DNA of 10,682 bases from Bacillota bacterium (GCA_023388535.1 JAEWFZ010000040.1:1-10682), one strand, 5' to 3'. Shown: positions 1-6,952, numbered from the stretch's first letter. The notes: a model not told the origin generated them from the letters alone. A program made the numbers and translations.

Positions 1-33
1 TCAAACTAAGTATAGGATGTCCTGCTTTATTAC

Positions 34-124
34 TTCTAAAAGTTCCTGATAGCTGACAAAAAAAGAACCTTTAATTTTCTAAAAGTTCTTGATAGCGCGG
101 ACATTTCTAAAAGTTCCTGAAATA
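34..124. repeat. Three-copy 20-base repeat, probable end of an IS21-like element
   Basis: Three near-identical copies of TTCTAAAAGTTCCTGATAGC lie at 34-53, 77-96 (one T for C) and 105-124 (diverging in the last four bases). Starts are 43 and then 28 bases apart. Irregular spacing and only three copies argue against CRISPR. Multiple short repeats inside each end are known for IS21-family elements, and the repeat set at the right edge has the mirrored spacing. I infer that this is the inner side of an element end whose body lies off the left edge, with its tip near 124-130. No transposase gene is visible, so the family assignment is an inference. Confidence 0.5.
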
Positions 125-161
125 CCCGTTTTCTTTTGCCTAAAAATAATAACTTTAATCA

Positions 162-197
162 AAACTAAAAAAACGTTGAGAGCTATAACTCTCAACG
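162..197 (-). terminator. Intrinsic terminator of the atp operon
   Basis: On the minus strand a perfect 9-bp stem, CGTTGAGAG pairing with CTCTCAACG (189-197 with 174-182), closes a 6-base loop and is followed at once by TTTTTTTAGTTTT. It lies about 70 bases beyond the atpC stop codon, so it is the natural end of the ATP synthase transcript. Confidence 0.9.
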
Positions 198-254
198 CTT
201 TAACTATTTCCTTCCTATACGACAGCAATTCAATTAATAGAAAAATCAATTTCT

Positions 255-292
255 CCAGTTGTCTTAATTATTTAAGTGACAACCGGTTTTTT
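255..292 (+). terminator. Possible plus-strand terminator across the atpC stop codon
   Basis: CCAGTTGTC (255-263) can pair with GACAACCGG (278-286) with one G-U pair, and flanking TTAA/TTAA extends the stem. TTTTTT (287-292) follows on the plus strand only. It would stop transcripts entering from the left element antisense to atpC. The other strand has no matching U-run, so it is not the operon terminator. It overlaps the last codons of atpC, so coding constraint could also explain part of the symmetry. Confidence 0.35.
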
Positions 293-657
293 GCCTTCTT
301 CAAAGCTTTTTCAGCTCGTTTGAAATCGACATTCGGATGTTCAGAACTTAATCTCTTTTCAGCCCGTTCATGAGCTGCTTTTGCTCTTTCAAAATCAATC
401 TCATCACGACTCTCACAACTACTCACCAAAACTTGAGCGATATTGTTCTCAAAGTAAAGAACGCCATCCCCGATAGCAAGCAACCGTCTATCCTTATGTT
501 CGTCAACAAAATTCATTACTGAAGTTTCAAGAATAGCAACCAATGGCATATGATTCGCCAATATACCTATATGACCATCCGTTGTTAAAACATTGAGGAT
601 GGAAGCGTTATATTGGCCATAAAAACCTTCTGGAGTAATAATTCTTACTTTAAACAT
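268..657 (-). CDS. atpC: F-type ATP synthase subunit epsilon
   Basis: This 129-residue protein is epsilon, the small rotor subunit at the foot of the gamma stalk that couples F1 to the c-ring and can inhibit ATP hydrolysis. Residues 1-85 are the beta-sandwich domain (TTDGHIGILANHMPLV is typical) and about 86-129 are the two-helix C-terminal domain. Residues 87-92 read IDFERA, matching the I/L-D-x-x-R-A motif that binds ATP in the Bacillus PS3 epsilon, so nucleotide-controlled folding of the hairpin is plausible. The ATG overlaps the atpD stop as TAATG and an AAAGGTGA site lies just upstream, pointing to translational coupling. It is the last gene of the operon. Length and domain layout are normal. 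Confidence 0.97.
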   Translation of the reverse strand: MFKVRIITPEGFYGQYNASILNVLTTDGHIGILANHMPLVAILETSVMNFVDEHKDRRLLAIGDGVLYFENNIAQVLVSSCESRDEIDFERAKAAHERAEKRLSSEHPNVDFKRAEKALKKAKNRLSLK

Positions 658-2057
658 TATTCACCTTTAAGTTGTTTGGCTTTAGCCTTAACATCATCAA
701 TTGTTGCTACATACATAAAAGCCTGTTCTGGTAAGTCGTCAACTTCACCACTCAAAATCGCATCGAAAGATCTCAAAGTATCTTCAACGGATACATAAGC
801 CCCCGAAAACCCTGTAAATTGTTCGGCAACAAAGAAAGGCTGAGAGAGGAAGTTACGTATACGGCGTGCACGATTAACGGTTAATTTATCTTCTTCACTC
901 AATTCATCCATACCTAAAATAGCAATTATATCTTGAAGGTCTTTATACCTTTGAAGTATTTGTTGTACTTCGTGCGCAATCCGGACGTGTTCATCGCCCA
1001 CTACATAGGGATCCAATAAATTAGAAGTTGAACCAAGCGGATCAATCGCCGGATAAATACCCAGGGCAGCAATCGAACGGTCTAGTACCGTGCGTGCGTC
1101 TAAATGTGTAAACACTGTGGCCGCAGCAGGGTCGGTTAAGTCGTCGGCGGGAACATAAATCGCCTGTACCGATGTTATAGATCCGTTGGAGGTTGATGTA
1201 ATTCGTTCTTGTAGTTGGCCCATTTCAGTAGCTAGGGTCGGTTGGTAACCAACTGCAGAAGGTGATCTTCCTAGTAAAGCTGAAACCTCTGAGCCGGCTT
1301 GTGTGAATCTAAAGATATTGTCAATAAACAGTAAAACGTCTTGGTGGTGTTGATCTCTAAAGTTTTCAGCCATCGTTAGACCGGAAAGACCAACTCTCAT
1401 CCTTGCTCCTGGAGACTCGTTCATTTGACCATATACTAAAACGGTCTTGTCCAATACACCAGATTCTTTCATTTCATTGTAGAGGTCGTTTCCTTCACGC
1501 GTACGTTCGCCAACCCCAGCAACTACGGATAGTCCGCCATGTTGCGTAGCGACGTTATGTATTAACTCCTGCATTAAAACAGTTTTGCCAACCCCTGCGC
1601 CTCCAAACAAACCGATTTTTCCGCCCTCAGGATACGGACATAGTAAGTCTATTACTTTGATCCCCGTCTCAAGTATTTTTGTTGTGGTTTCCTGTGACAC
1701 GAATTCTGGAGCATTACGATGTATTGCTTCTTTTGGGGTATTTTCTGGGATATCACCCATTTCGTCTATAGGCTCACCCAACACATTAAACATTCTACCT
1801 AATATATCATGGCCTACCGGGACCATGATTGGTTGACCTGTATCTACCGCTTCAATATCCCTTTGCAGGCCGTCTGTTGAAGACATTGAGACACAGCGAA
1901 CAACATCATCCCCAATATGGTGAGCGACTTCTACAACAACCTTGTTATTAGTGTTCGGATTCACAATTTCAATAGCGTTAAGTAATGCCGGCACCTCATT
2001 AGGAAACCGAATATCAACCACCGGTCCTATAATTTGTACTATTTTTCCTACATTCAT
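657..2057 (-). CDS. atpD: F-type ATP synthase subunit beta (catalytic)
   Basis: Beta carries the catalytic nucleotide sites of the F1 hexamer. The 466-residue length is normal. Visible motifs are the Walker A loop GGAGVGKT (152-159), GERTREGND with the catalytic Glu184 and Arg185, the Walker B stretch LLFIDNIFR with Asp246, the ATPase alpha/beta signature PAIDPLGSTS (336-345), and an intact DELSEED lever contacting gamma. A beta-barrel domain precedes the nucleotide domain and a helical bundle follows it. AGGAGA lies six to seven bases before the ATG. It is separated from atpG by only 26 bases and overlaps atpC by one base. I see nothing missing or broken. Confidence 0.99.
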   Translation of the reverse strand: MNVGKIVQIIGPVVDIRFPNEVPALLNAIEIVNPNTNNKVVVEVAHHIGDDVVRCVSMSSTDGLQRDIEAVDTGQPIMVPVGHDILGRMFNVLGEPIDEMGDIPENTPKEAIHRNAPEFVSQETTTKILETGIKVIDLLCPYPEGGKIGLFGGAGVGKTVLMQELIHNVATQHGGLSVVAGVGERTREGNDLYNEMKESGVLDKTVLVYGQMNESPGARMRVGLSGLTMAENFRDQHHQDVLLFIDNIFRFTQAGSEVSALLGRSPSAVGYQPTLATEMGQLQERITSTSNGSITSVQAIYVPADDLTDPAAATVFTHLDARTVLDRSIAALGIYPAIDPLGSTSNLLDPYVVGDEHVRIAHEVQQILQRYKDLQDIIAILGMDELSEEDKLTVNRARRIRNFLSQPFFVAEQFTGFSGAYVSVEDTLRSFDAILSGEVDDLPEQAFMYVATIDDVKAKAKQLKGE

Positions 2058-2083
2058 ATTAATTCTCCTGTAATCAGGGGTTC

Positions 2084-3202
2084 TTATTCCCCTTGATCTA
2101 GATGTTTTCTTAGATTTTCTAAAGCTGTCTTAATAGATCCTTCAATTATTCTTCCGTCGATATCTATATTAATCCCTTGCAAGAGACTCGAATCAACAGT
2201 AACCTCTAAAATCGTGTTGGTCATTAGCATTTCATCCAAAGCTTGCTTCAAAGCTTTAAATTGTTGCTCTTCCAAAGGATAAGCTGTGGTAACTCGGATA
2301 TGTTTTCGATTCAAAAGTTCATCAAGCGAGGTTGTATAATGCATACGTACATCATAGTGTTCACCTACATCCTGTTTATAGACCGCCATATCCGCAAGAT
2401 CAGCTGTGATTGCGGCTTGTCTAGCTTTATTAAATTCTAGTTGTAAATCGTCAATCAATTCATCCGCATTATCGGTTGCGTTTTCCATAGCAATCCTTCT
2501 TGAGGCATACTCGGAAACCTTTGATTCTAAAAAACGATTATAAAACGTACCATTGATATATTGTGGTAGCAAATAAGCGACCACTTCTGCTAAATACGGA
2601 TGAAAAATTGTTTCTTGAGTTGAATTTTTGTATTGTTTTGACTCTGAATCGAAGGGTAAAAATTTAATTTTTTTAGGTACAAAAGTTATTGCATTAATAT
2701 ATTGCGTATAGATTAATGAAATAGATGTAACCTCACCACTATAGTACATTTGAACCACATCATTCATCACTTTTTCAAGATTCTGATATTTTAAACCATT
2801 ACTATTTAGTTCGCTGTTTAAAATCTTATACCCTTGCTTTTTAAAACTCTCATAACCTTTATGACCAATCCAATAGTATAAACTCTCTTCATGGTTGTTC
2901 TGACGCACCATTTTGAAAATGTTTTGATTATACGCTCCTGCTAAGCCTAAATCCGAAGTAATTACTAGGGTCAATGGTCGCGTGTCTTTTTTTACCTTGA
3001 ACAATGGATGCTCTTGCCCTTTTGCAGAAACTAGCACCCGATGAATAATCTCTTCAAGAGCTTTGTCGTATTCTCTGTTCTTAAGAAAAGCGTTTCTAAT
3101 CTTCTGGAGCTCGGAAATAGCTACCAATTTCATAGCATGTGTGATTTTCTTGGTGGATCGGATAGACTTTAACCTGTTTTTAATAGCCAGAGTATTACTC
3201 AT
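2084..3202 (-). CDS. atpG: F-type ATP synthase subunit gamma with a C-terminal delta-like domain
   Basis: Gamma is the central shaft that turns inside the alpha3beta3 head. Residues 1-266 are an ordinary gamma: the N-terminal helix has IRSTKKITHAMKLVAISELQ, the middle has TSDLGLAGAYN, and the C-terminal helix has AMENATDNADELIDDLQ and FNKARQAAIT. The family normally ends about 15 residues later (…EIVGGAAAL). Here that tail is absent. A linker (about 267-300) and an extra domain (about 301-372) follow, giving 372 residues against about 285-290. The extra domain aligns without gaps to AtpH residues 107-172. It is in one open frame with a normal TAA stop, so no frameshift is needed to explain it. 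The ATG overlaps the atpA end by 8 bases; GAGGT about 10 bases upstream is the likely ribosome site. The gamma assignment is certain; the role of the extra domain is unknown. Confidence 0.97.
   Translation of the reverse strand: MSNTLAIKNRLKSIRSTKKITHAMKLVAISELQKIRNAFLKNREYDKALEEIIHRVLVSAKGQEHPLFKVKKDTRPLTLVITSDLGLAGAYNQNIFKMVRQNNHEESLYYWIGHKGYESFKKQGYKILNSELNSNGLKYQNLEKVMNDVVQMYYSGEVTSISLIYTQYINAITFVPKKIKFLPFDSESKQYKNSTQETIFHPYLAEVVAYLLPQYINGTFYNRFLESKVSEYASRRIAMENATDNADELIDDLQLEFNKARQAAITADLADMAVYKQDVGEHYDVRMHYTTSLDELLNRKHIRVTTAYPLEEQQFKALKQALDEMLMTNTILEVTVDSSLLQGINIDIDGRIIEGSIKTALENLRKHLDQGE
2099..2296 (-). other. Delta/OSCP C-terminal-domain duplicate inside atpG
   Basis: Codons 303-368 of atpG match codons 107-172 of atpH (4741-4938) over 66 positions with no gap. 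I count 29 identities, including VTTAY, LQGIN against IQGIN, GS, and the closing HL. The DNA is also close in places: GTTACCACAGC is common to both, followed by TTATC or CTATC. The hydrophobic pattern and the V-D-x-S-L-x-Q-G-I core fit the delta/OSCP C-terminal signature region. An origin by copying part of atpH within the operon is the simplest reading. In classical delta this domain holds the b-subunit stator stalk. What it does on a rotor subunit is not known to me. Confidence 0.88.
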
Positions 3203-4724
3203 GACTTACCGAACCTCTCTTTTTGAAGCTATCAACCAATTTAAGCATTATTTCTTTTATTTGCTCAATCAGTTCGTCCGATAAAGCTTTCTTCTCTTTT
3301 ATTTCTTGGACAATCTCTGAGTGGATATTTTCAAAATGACGATGCATGAAATGTTCAAACTTTGATACATCCAAAACATCAATATGTTCCAATACCCCAT
3401 ATCTTGCCATAAACAAACTCAAAACAATCTCTTCGTGAGATAGGTTATGATATTGTTTTTGCTTTAGCAATTCTGTTAAACGTTTACCGTGTTCAATGAT
3501 TTTTTGAGTTGCTTCATCTACATCTGAACCGAATTGAGCAAAAGCTAGCATTTCTTGATAATGAGCAAGATCTAGTTTCAAAGAACCGGACACTTGTTTC
3601 ATAGCCTTGGTTTGAGCCGCTGAACCTACTCGAGAAACAGATAAACCAGGTTCGACCGCCGGCCTGATACCAGCATTAAAGTTATCGGTCAAAAGGTATA
3701 ACTGACCATCTGTAATCGAAATAACGTTTGTTGGAATATAAGCCGAAACATCGCCCGCTTGGGTTTCAATAATCGGTAAGGCCGTCATAGAGCCACCACC
3801 GTGTTCTGGATTCAGTTTCGCTGCACGTTCCAATAAACGAGAATGCAAGAAGAAAACATCTCCAGGATAAGCTTCTCTACCTGCAGGTCTTCGTAATAAT
3901 AATGAAATGGTTCGATAAGCCACTGCATGCTTACTTAAATCATCGTAAACAATCAAGACGTCTTTACCCGCATCCATCCAATATTCACCCATAGCACATC
4001 CTGCATATGGAGCAACATACTGAAGCGGCGCTAGCTCACTAGCAACCGAAGACACCACTAATGTGTATTCCATAGCACCATGTTCTCTTAACTTCTGAAC
4101 TATTCCCGCTACGGTTGATGCTTTTTGCCCAATTGCAACATAGATACAATATACATCTTGTCCTTTTTGGTTAATAATGGTGTCGATAGCAATCGCTGTT
4201 TTTCCGGTCTGTCTATCACCAATTATTAACTCCCGTTGACCTTTTCCAATAGGAACCATCGAATCAATTACTTTGATTCCGGTAGCCAACGATTGATGGA
4301 CTGACTGCCGAGTCATAACTCCAGGAGCAATTCGCTCAATAGGTCGGTACTCGTTAGTTTTAATTTCTGGACCACCATCTAATGGAAATCCTAACGCATT
4401 CACAACACGCCCTAACATTTGATCTCCAACTGGTACTTCAATAATTCGTTTTGTTCTAAGAACAGCATCGCCTTCTTTAACTAGTCGATCATCTCCCATT
4501 AGAACTACACCAATTTGATCTTCTTCTAAGTTTAAAATAACACCATAGACATCGTTACCAAAATCTAATAGCTCACCAACCATGGCATCATCCAAACCGA
4601 ACACAAAAGCTATACCATCACCAACGCTGCTGACTCTTCCAACTTCTTTAGCTTCTTTCTGATAATCAAAGTCTTTTATCCTTTGCTTTATCAGATTACT
4701 AATATCCTCGTTCTTCTGCGACAT
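3195..4724 (-). CDS. atpA: F-type ATP synthase subunit alpha
   Basis: Alpha carries the non-catalytic nucleotide sites, and its arginine finger completes the catalytic sites of beta. At 509 residues it is close to the usual 502-515. Motifs are the Walker A loop GDRQTGKT (169-176), VYDDLSKHAVAYR with the Walker B aspartate (259-271), and VSRVGSAAQTK with the arginine finger Arg365. The signature at 355-364 reads PAVEPGLSVS, with Glu358 where the family pattern usually has Asp, Asn or His. The start has a good AGGAAGGGGAT site. The first 26 bases lie inside the end of atpH and the last 8 overlap atpG, so these genes are tightly coupled. The N-terminal helix (about 1-25), which meets delta on top of F1, is present. 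Confidence 0.99.
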   Translation of the reverse strand: MSQKNEDISNLIKQRIKDFDYQKEAKEVGRVSSVGDGIAFVFGLDDAMVGELLDFGNDVYGVILNLEEDQIGVVLMGDDRLVKEGDAVLRTKRIIEVPVGDQMLGRVVNALGFPLDGGPEIKTNEYRPIERIAPGVMTRQSVHQSLATGIKVIDSMVPIGKGQRELIIGDRQTGKTAIAIDTIINQKGQDVYCIYVAIGQKASTVAGIVQKLREHGAMEYTLVVSSVASELAPLQYVAPYAGCAMGEYWMDAGKDVLIVYDDLSKHAVAYRTISLLLRRPAGREAYPGDVFFLHSRLLERAAKLNPEHGGGSMTALPIIETQAGDVSAYIPTNVISITDGQLYLLTDNFNAGIRPAVEPGLSVSRVGSAAQTKAMKQVSGSLKLDLAHYQEMLAFAQFGSDVDEATQKIIEHGKRLTELLKQKQYHNLSHEEIVLSLFMARYGVLEHIDVLDVSKFEHFMHRHFENIHSEIVQEIKEKKALSDELIEQIKEIMLKLVDSFKKRGSVSHE

Positions 4725-5256
4725 TCTTTATCCCCTTCCTTAAATGATGCTCCAATTCATCTAGCGATTTTCGTAGAGATCCTTGATAAACGAGATCTCC
4801 GATACGGAAGTTGATCCCTTGAATCAAACTTGTATCTACTTCGACATCAATTATTGAGTCTATTTCGAAGCGAGCATCGATTGCTTTTTTTAGAGCCTCA
4901 ATTTGGGTATTATCTAATTGATAGGCTGTGGTAACCTCTACTTCAACTCGTTTTAAAGCTTGATTATATAAAATTTCGTATTGTTCATGAATATCTTTAA
5001 ATAGCTTAAAATGATCGTTATTTAAAAGTACGGTCAGTAAATTGACAATTTCTGGACGCCGTTCTTTCATAAACTCTTTAATAACTTCAATTTTACTTTC
5101 CTTTGGTACTAAATGATTATTAAAAAAACTCAATATTTCACTATCACTAAAGATTTCTGCAACATCATTAAAATCATTCAATACTTCAGTAGCACTATTC
5201 TCTTTCAGAGCCACCTCTATAAGAACATTTGCGAATCGATGAGAAATCTTTTTCAT
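4699..5256 (-). CDS. atpH: F-type ATP synthase subunit delta (OSCP)
   Basis: Delta is the stator cap that ties the top of F1 to the b-subunit stalk. At 185 residues it is normal and full length. Residues 1-100 form the helical N-terminal domain that binds alpha N-termini. Residues about 105-178 form the C-terminal domain, with VTTAYQLDNTQIEALKKAI and DTSLIQGINFRIGD followed by QGSLRKSLDEL. The same C-terminal domain appears a second time at the end of AtpG, so the operon encodes two copies of it. The ATG overlaps the atpF stop as TAATG and I see no clear ribosome site, so translation is probably coupled to atpF. It ends with TAG inside atpA. Confidence 0.97.
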   Translation of the reverse strand: MKKISHRFANVLIEVALKENSATEVLNDFNDVAEIFSDSEILSFFNNHLVPKESKIEVIKEFMKERRPEIVNLLTVLLNNDHFKLFKDIHEQYEILYNQALKRVEVEVTTAYQLDNTQIEALKKAIDARFEIDSIIDVEVDTSLIQGINFRIGDLVYQGSLRKSLDELEHHLRKGIKNVAEERGY

Positions 5257-5777
5257 TATGATCTAAGACTCGCAATAAACTCATCTACCGCTTTCCGATG
5301 AGTCGCTTCAGAAACTTCAGTCTCCAATAATTGCTCGGTGGCAGCTAAGGCAACATCAACAATTTCATTTTGGACACTGTCCATCATTTTCTTGCGTTCG
5401 CTTTCAATCTCAATTTTAGCTTTCTTCAATTGTTCTTGTGCTTCGTCCCTTGCTTGAGCAAGAATCTGATCTTTTTGTTTGATCGCTTCTTTACGGCCTT
5501 GTTCAACGATATCATATGCTTTTTGGTCAGCTGTTTCGAAAATTTCTTGAGCCTTTACTCTTAATAATGCTGCGTCTTCTTTATGAGCTTGCGCTTGATC
5601 TAAATCAGACTGAAGAATTTCAGCCCGAGTATCTAACCATTTAATGACTGGTTTGTACAAAAACTTGGTAAAGACAAATAATAAAACTCCGGTAGCCGCT
5701 AACTGAGTAATCATTGTTATTATATTTGGAAAAAGATTCTCAGCTATATCTATTCCTAAATCAGTTAAAATTAACAA
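5256..5777 (-). CDS. atpF: F-type ATP synthase subunit b
   Basis: Subunit b is the peripheral stator stalk linking subunit a in the membrane to delta on F1. One membrane helix lies near the N terminus (around ITQLAATGVLLFVFTKFLY), followed by RAEILQSDLDQAQ and a long charged, Ala- and Gln-rich coiled coil to the end. This is one b gene, not a b/b' pair. Start choice: a GTG at 5786 gives 176 residues, but the purine-rich AAAAGGGTGA sits directly against it. A TTG at 5777 gives 173 residues and has that site five bases upstream, so I prefer the TTG. It follows atpE closely and overlaps atpH by one base. Confidence 0.95.
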   Translation of the reverse strand: MLILTDLGIDIAENLFPNIITMITQLAATGVLLFVFTKFLYKPVIKWLDTRAEILQSDLDQAQAHKEDAALLRVKAQEIFETADQKAYDIVEQGRKEAIKQKDQILAQARDEAQEQLKKAKIEIESERKKMMDSVQNEIVDVALAATEQLLETEVSEATHRKAVDEFIASLRS

Positions 5778-5796
5778 ACTAATCACCCTTTTCTAA

Positions 5797-6036
5797 TTAA
5801 AATACTAACATTAACAAGAATGCAATGAGCATCCCATAAATAGCACAAGTCTCTGCAAGACCCGCTCCTAGAATTAACATAGCACGGATTTTTCCTTCGG
5901 CTTCTGGGTTTTTCCCTACGGCTTCAACGGCTTTCCCCGCCGCAAATCCTTGTCCAATGCCAGTCATCATACCGGTCATCGTTGCTAAACCTGCTCCGAT
6001 AGCAATTAATCCTTTTGTTATTCCTGGTTCAATCAT
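5797..6036 (-). CDS. atpE: F-type ATP synthase subunit c, Na+-type ligand set
   Basis: Subunit c is the two-helix proteolipid that forms the ion-driven rotor ring. The product is 79 residues. Helix 1 is glycine-rich (AIGAGLATMTGMMTGIGQGFAAG), the polar loop reads GKNPEAEG, and helix 2 carries the ion carboxylate Glu62 in LILGAGLAETCAIYG. Gln29, Glu62, Thr63 and Tyr67 fall at the positions of Gln32, Glu65, Ser66 and Tyr70 of the Ilyobacter tartaricus Na+ ring, with the same 33-residue Gln-to-Glu spacing. Cys64 stands where that ring has Thr67. An upstream in-frame TTG (6048) is rejected as start because GGAGAG, the ribosome site for the ATG at 6036, would lie inside its first codons. Confidence 0.97.
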   Translation of the reverse strand: MIEPGITKGLIAIGAGLATMTGMMTGIGQGFAAGKAVEAVGKNPEAEGKIRAMLILGAGLAETCAIYGMLIAFLLMLVF

Positions 6037-6057
6037 ATTTCTCTCCAAATATTTGTT

Positions 6058-6744
6058 TTAATTCTCGTTAGTCGGTAATTCGACTGAAATGAATACCATA
6101 GTTAACGAAATAAATAAGAAAGCCTGTAATAAGGCGGAAAATACATCAAAATAAAAATGTATTGGCGGAGCTAGAATCATCGCCACAAAGTTAAAATTCC
6201 CAATCGCTGGTGCTAATGATGATAACCATCCAGTAAACATATAAAGCAATGAACCAATGATTCTTCCTGACAGCACATTACCAAATAGTCGCAAAGACAT
6301 AGATATCAATGGGGCCATCAAACCAAAAAAGTTTGGTATAAAAAACAGGAAAACTGGTTCGAACATTCCTTTAATCGTAGGCATCAACCCAGTGTATTTT
6401 ATTTTAGCTCTCTGGAATAATATCCAAGAAATCAACGCTAAAGATAAAGTTACTGAATAATTCGCTGTCGGATTACTAATTCCAAGTAAGCCAGCCATGT
6501 TGGAAAGGGCTAAATATGAAAACAACACGGTTATATACGGAGCATATCCCGGACCGAATTTTTCACCCATACTAGCCATCGTCAAATTTCTGAAAGAAGA
6601 AACAAATTGAATAGCTAAATTAGCAACACCAGTGGGCTTTTTACTCATATCTAATTTGGTGACTTTATTTCCCATAAGAATAAAAACGAGCGAACAAATG
6701 ATTGTCACGATTAAAATCGAGACTACTTCCACTTGAATCTTCAT
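6058..6744 (-). CDS. atpB: F-type ATP synthase subunit a
   Basis: Subunit a is the membrane stator protein that supplies the ion half-channels to the c-ring. The 228-residue product has about five or six hydrophobic membrane segments. The segment SLRLFGN (150-156) carries the essential Arg152 facing the c-ring carboxylate, and the last helices contain FYFDVFSALLQAFLFISL, typical of the family. It is the first gene of the operon: GGGAGGT lies about eight bases before the ATG, with a leader of roughly 50 bases from the candidate promoter. No atpI gene precedes it. It is followed after 21 bases by atpE. Confidence 0.96.
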   Translation of the reverse strand: MKIQVEVVSILIVTIICSLVFILMGNKVTKLDMSKKPTGVANLAIQFVSSFRNLTMASMGEKFGPGYAPYITVLFSYLALSNMAGLLGISNPTANYSVTLSLALISWILFQRAKIKYTGLMPTIKGMFEPVFLFFIPNFFGLMAPLISMSLRLFGNVLSGRIIGSLLYMFTGWLSSLAPAIGNFNFVAMILAPPIHFYFDVFSALLQAFLFISLTMVFISVELPTNEN

Positions 6745-6800
6745 TACTAAATACCTCCCTTCTAAACGGTTTTCTCTACAAATTTAATCACTAATCTAAA

Positions 6801-6829
6801 ATTATAAATAGCGCGATCAGTATATTAAA
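6801..6829 (-). promoter_or_regulatory. Candidate promoter of the atp operon
   Basis: On the minus strand, a perfect TATAAT (6801-6806) lies 17 bases downstream of a weak -35, TTTAAT (6824-6829). Transcription would start near 6794, about 50 bases before atpB. A second, weaker candidate further upstream is TGTTATTAT (extended -10 style). The choice rests on sequence likeness only. Confidence 0.55.
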
Positions 6830-6915
6830 CTTCCGAGCTGTACTCGCATGAAAGAATAATAACATAAAAATCCATATTTAACATCAAATTTTATGAATTC
6901 GCTAGTTTTGTAAAC

Positions 6916-6952
6916 AAAAACCGGCGATTATGATGATTTTCTACCGGTTTTT
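6916..6952 (-). terminator. Intrinsic terminator downstream of ptsI
   Basis: AAAAACCGG (6916-6924) and CCGGTTTTT (6944-6952) form a 9-bp stem around a long 19-base loop. On the minus strand it lies 34 bases after the ptsI stop and ends in CCGGTTTTTG, so it should separate ptsI from the atp operon. The symmetry means it could also act on the plus strand. Confidence 0.7.

Noticed and set aside
34..124. CRISPR array
   Set aside because: There are only three copies, intervals are unequal (43 and 28) and the arrangement is mirrored at the other edge. No cas gene is present.
89..373. Open frame of 94 codons on the plus strand at the left edge
   Set aside because: It runs through the element repeat, the operon terminator and antisense to the end of atpC. 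It has no ribosome site and no recognisable domain.
1585..1836. Plus-strand open frame inside atpD, and similar ones inside atpG, atpH, atpF, atpB and ptsI
   Set aside because: They are antisense shadows of well-supported genes, without ribosome sites or domain likeness.
2084..2400. Long gamma as a frameshift or assembly artefact joining gamma to another gene
   Set aside because: The whole extension is in one frame, has family-like composition and aligns without gaps to delta. The next gene, atpD, follows normally after 26 bases.
2342..2400. Internal start at gamma Met287 making a free delta-like domain
   Set aside because: The only purine-rich site, AGGTGA, is about 16 bases upstream, too far to be convincing.
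6036..6048. TTG start for atpE at 6048
   Set aside because: It would include the GGAGAG ribosome site of the ATG at 6036 in its coding sequence and add four atypical residues.
6835..6847. Small hairpin CGAG-CTGTA-CTCG upstream of the atp promoter
   Set aside because: The stem is only four bases with no U-run and no link to a known site; it is expected by chance.
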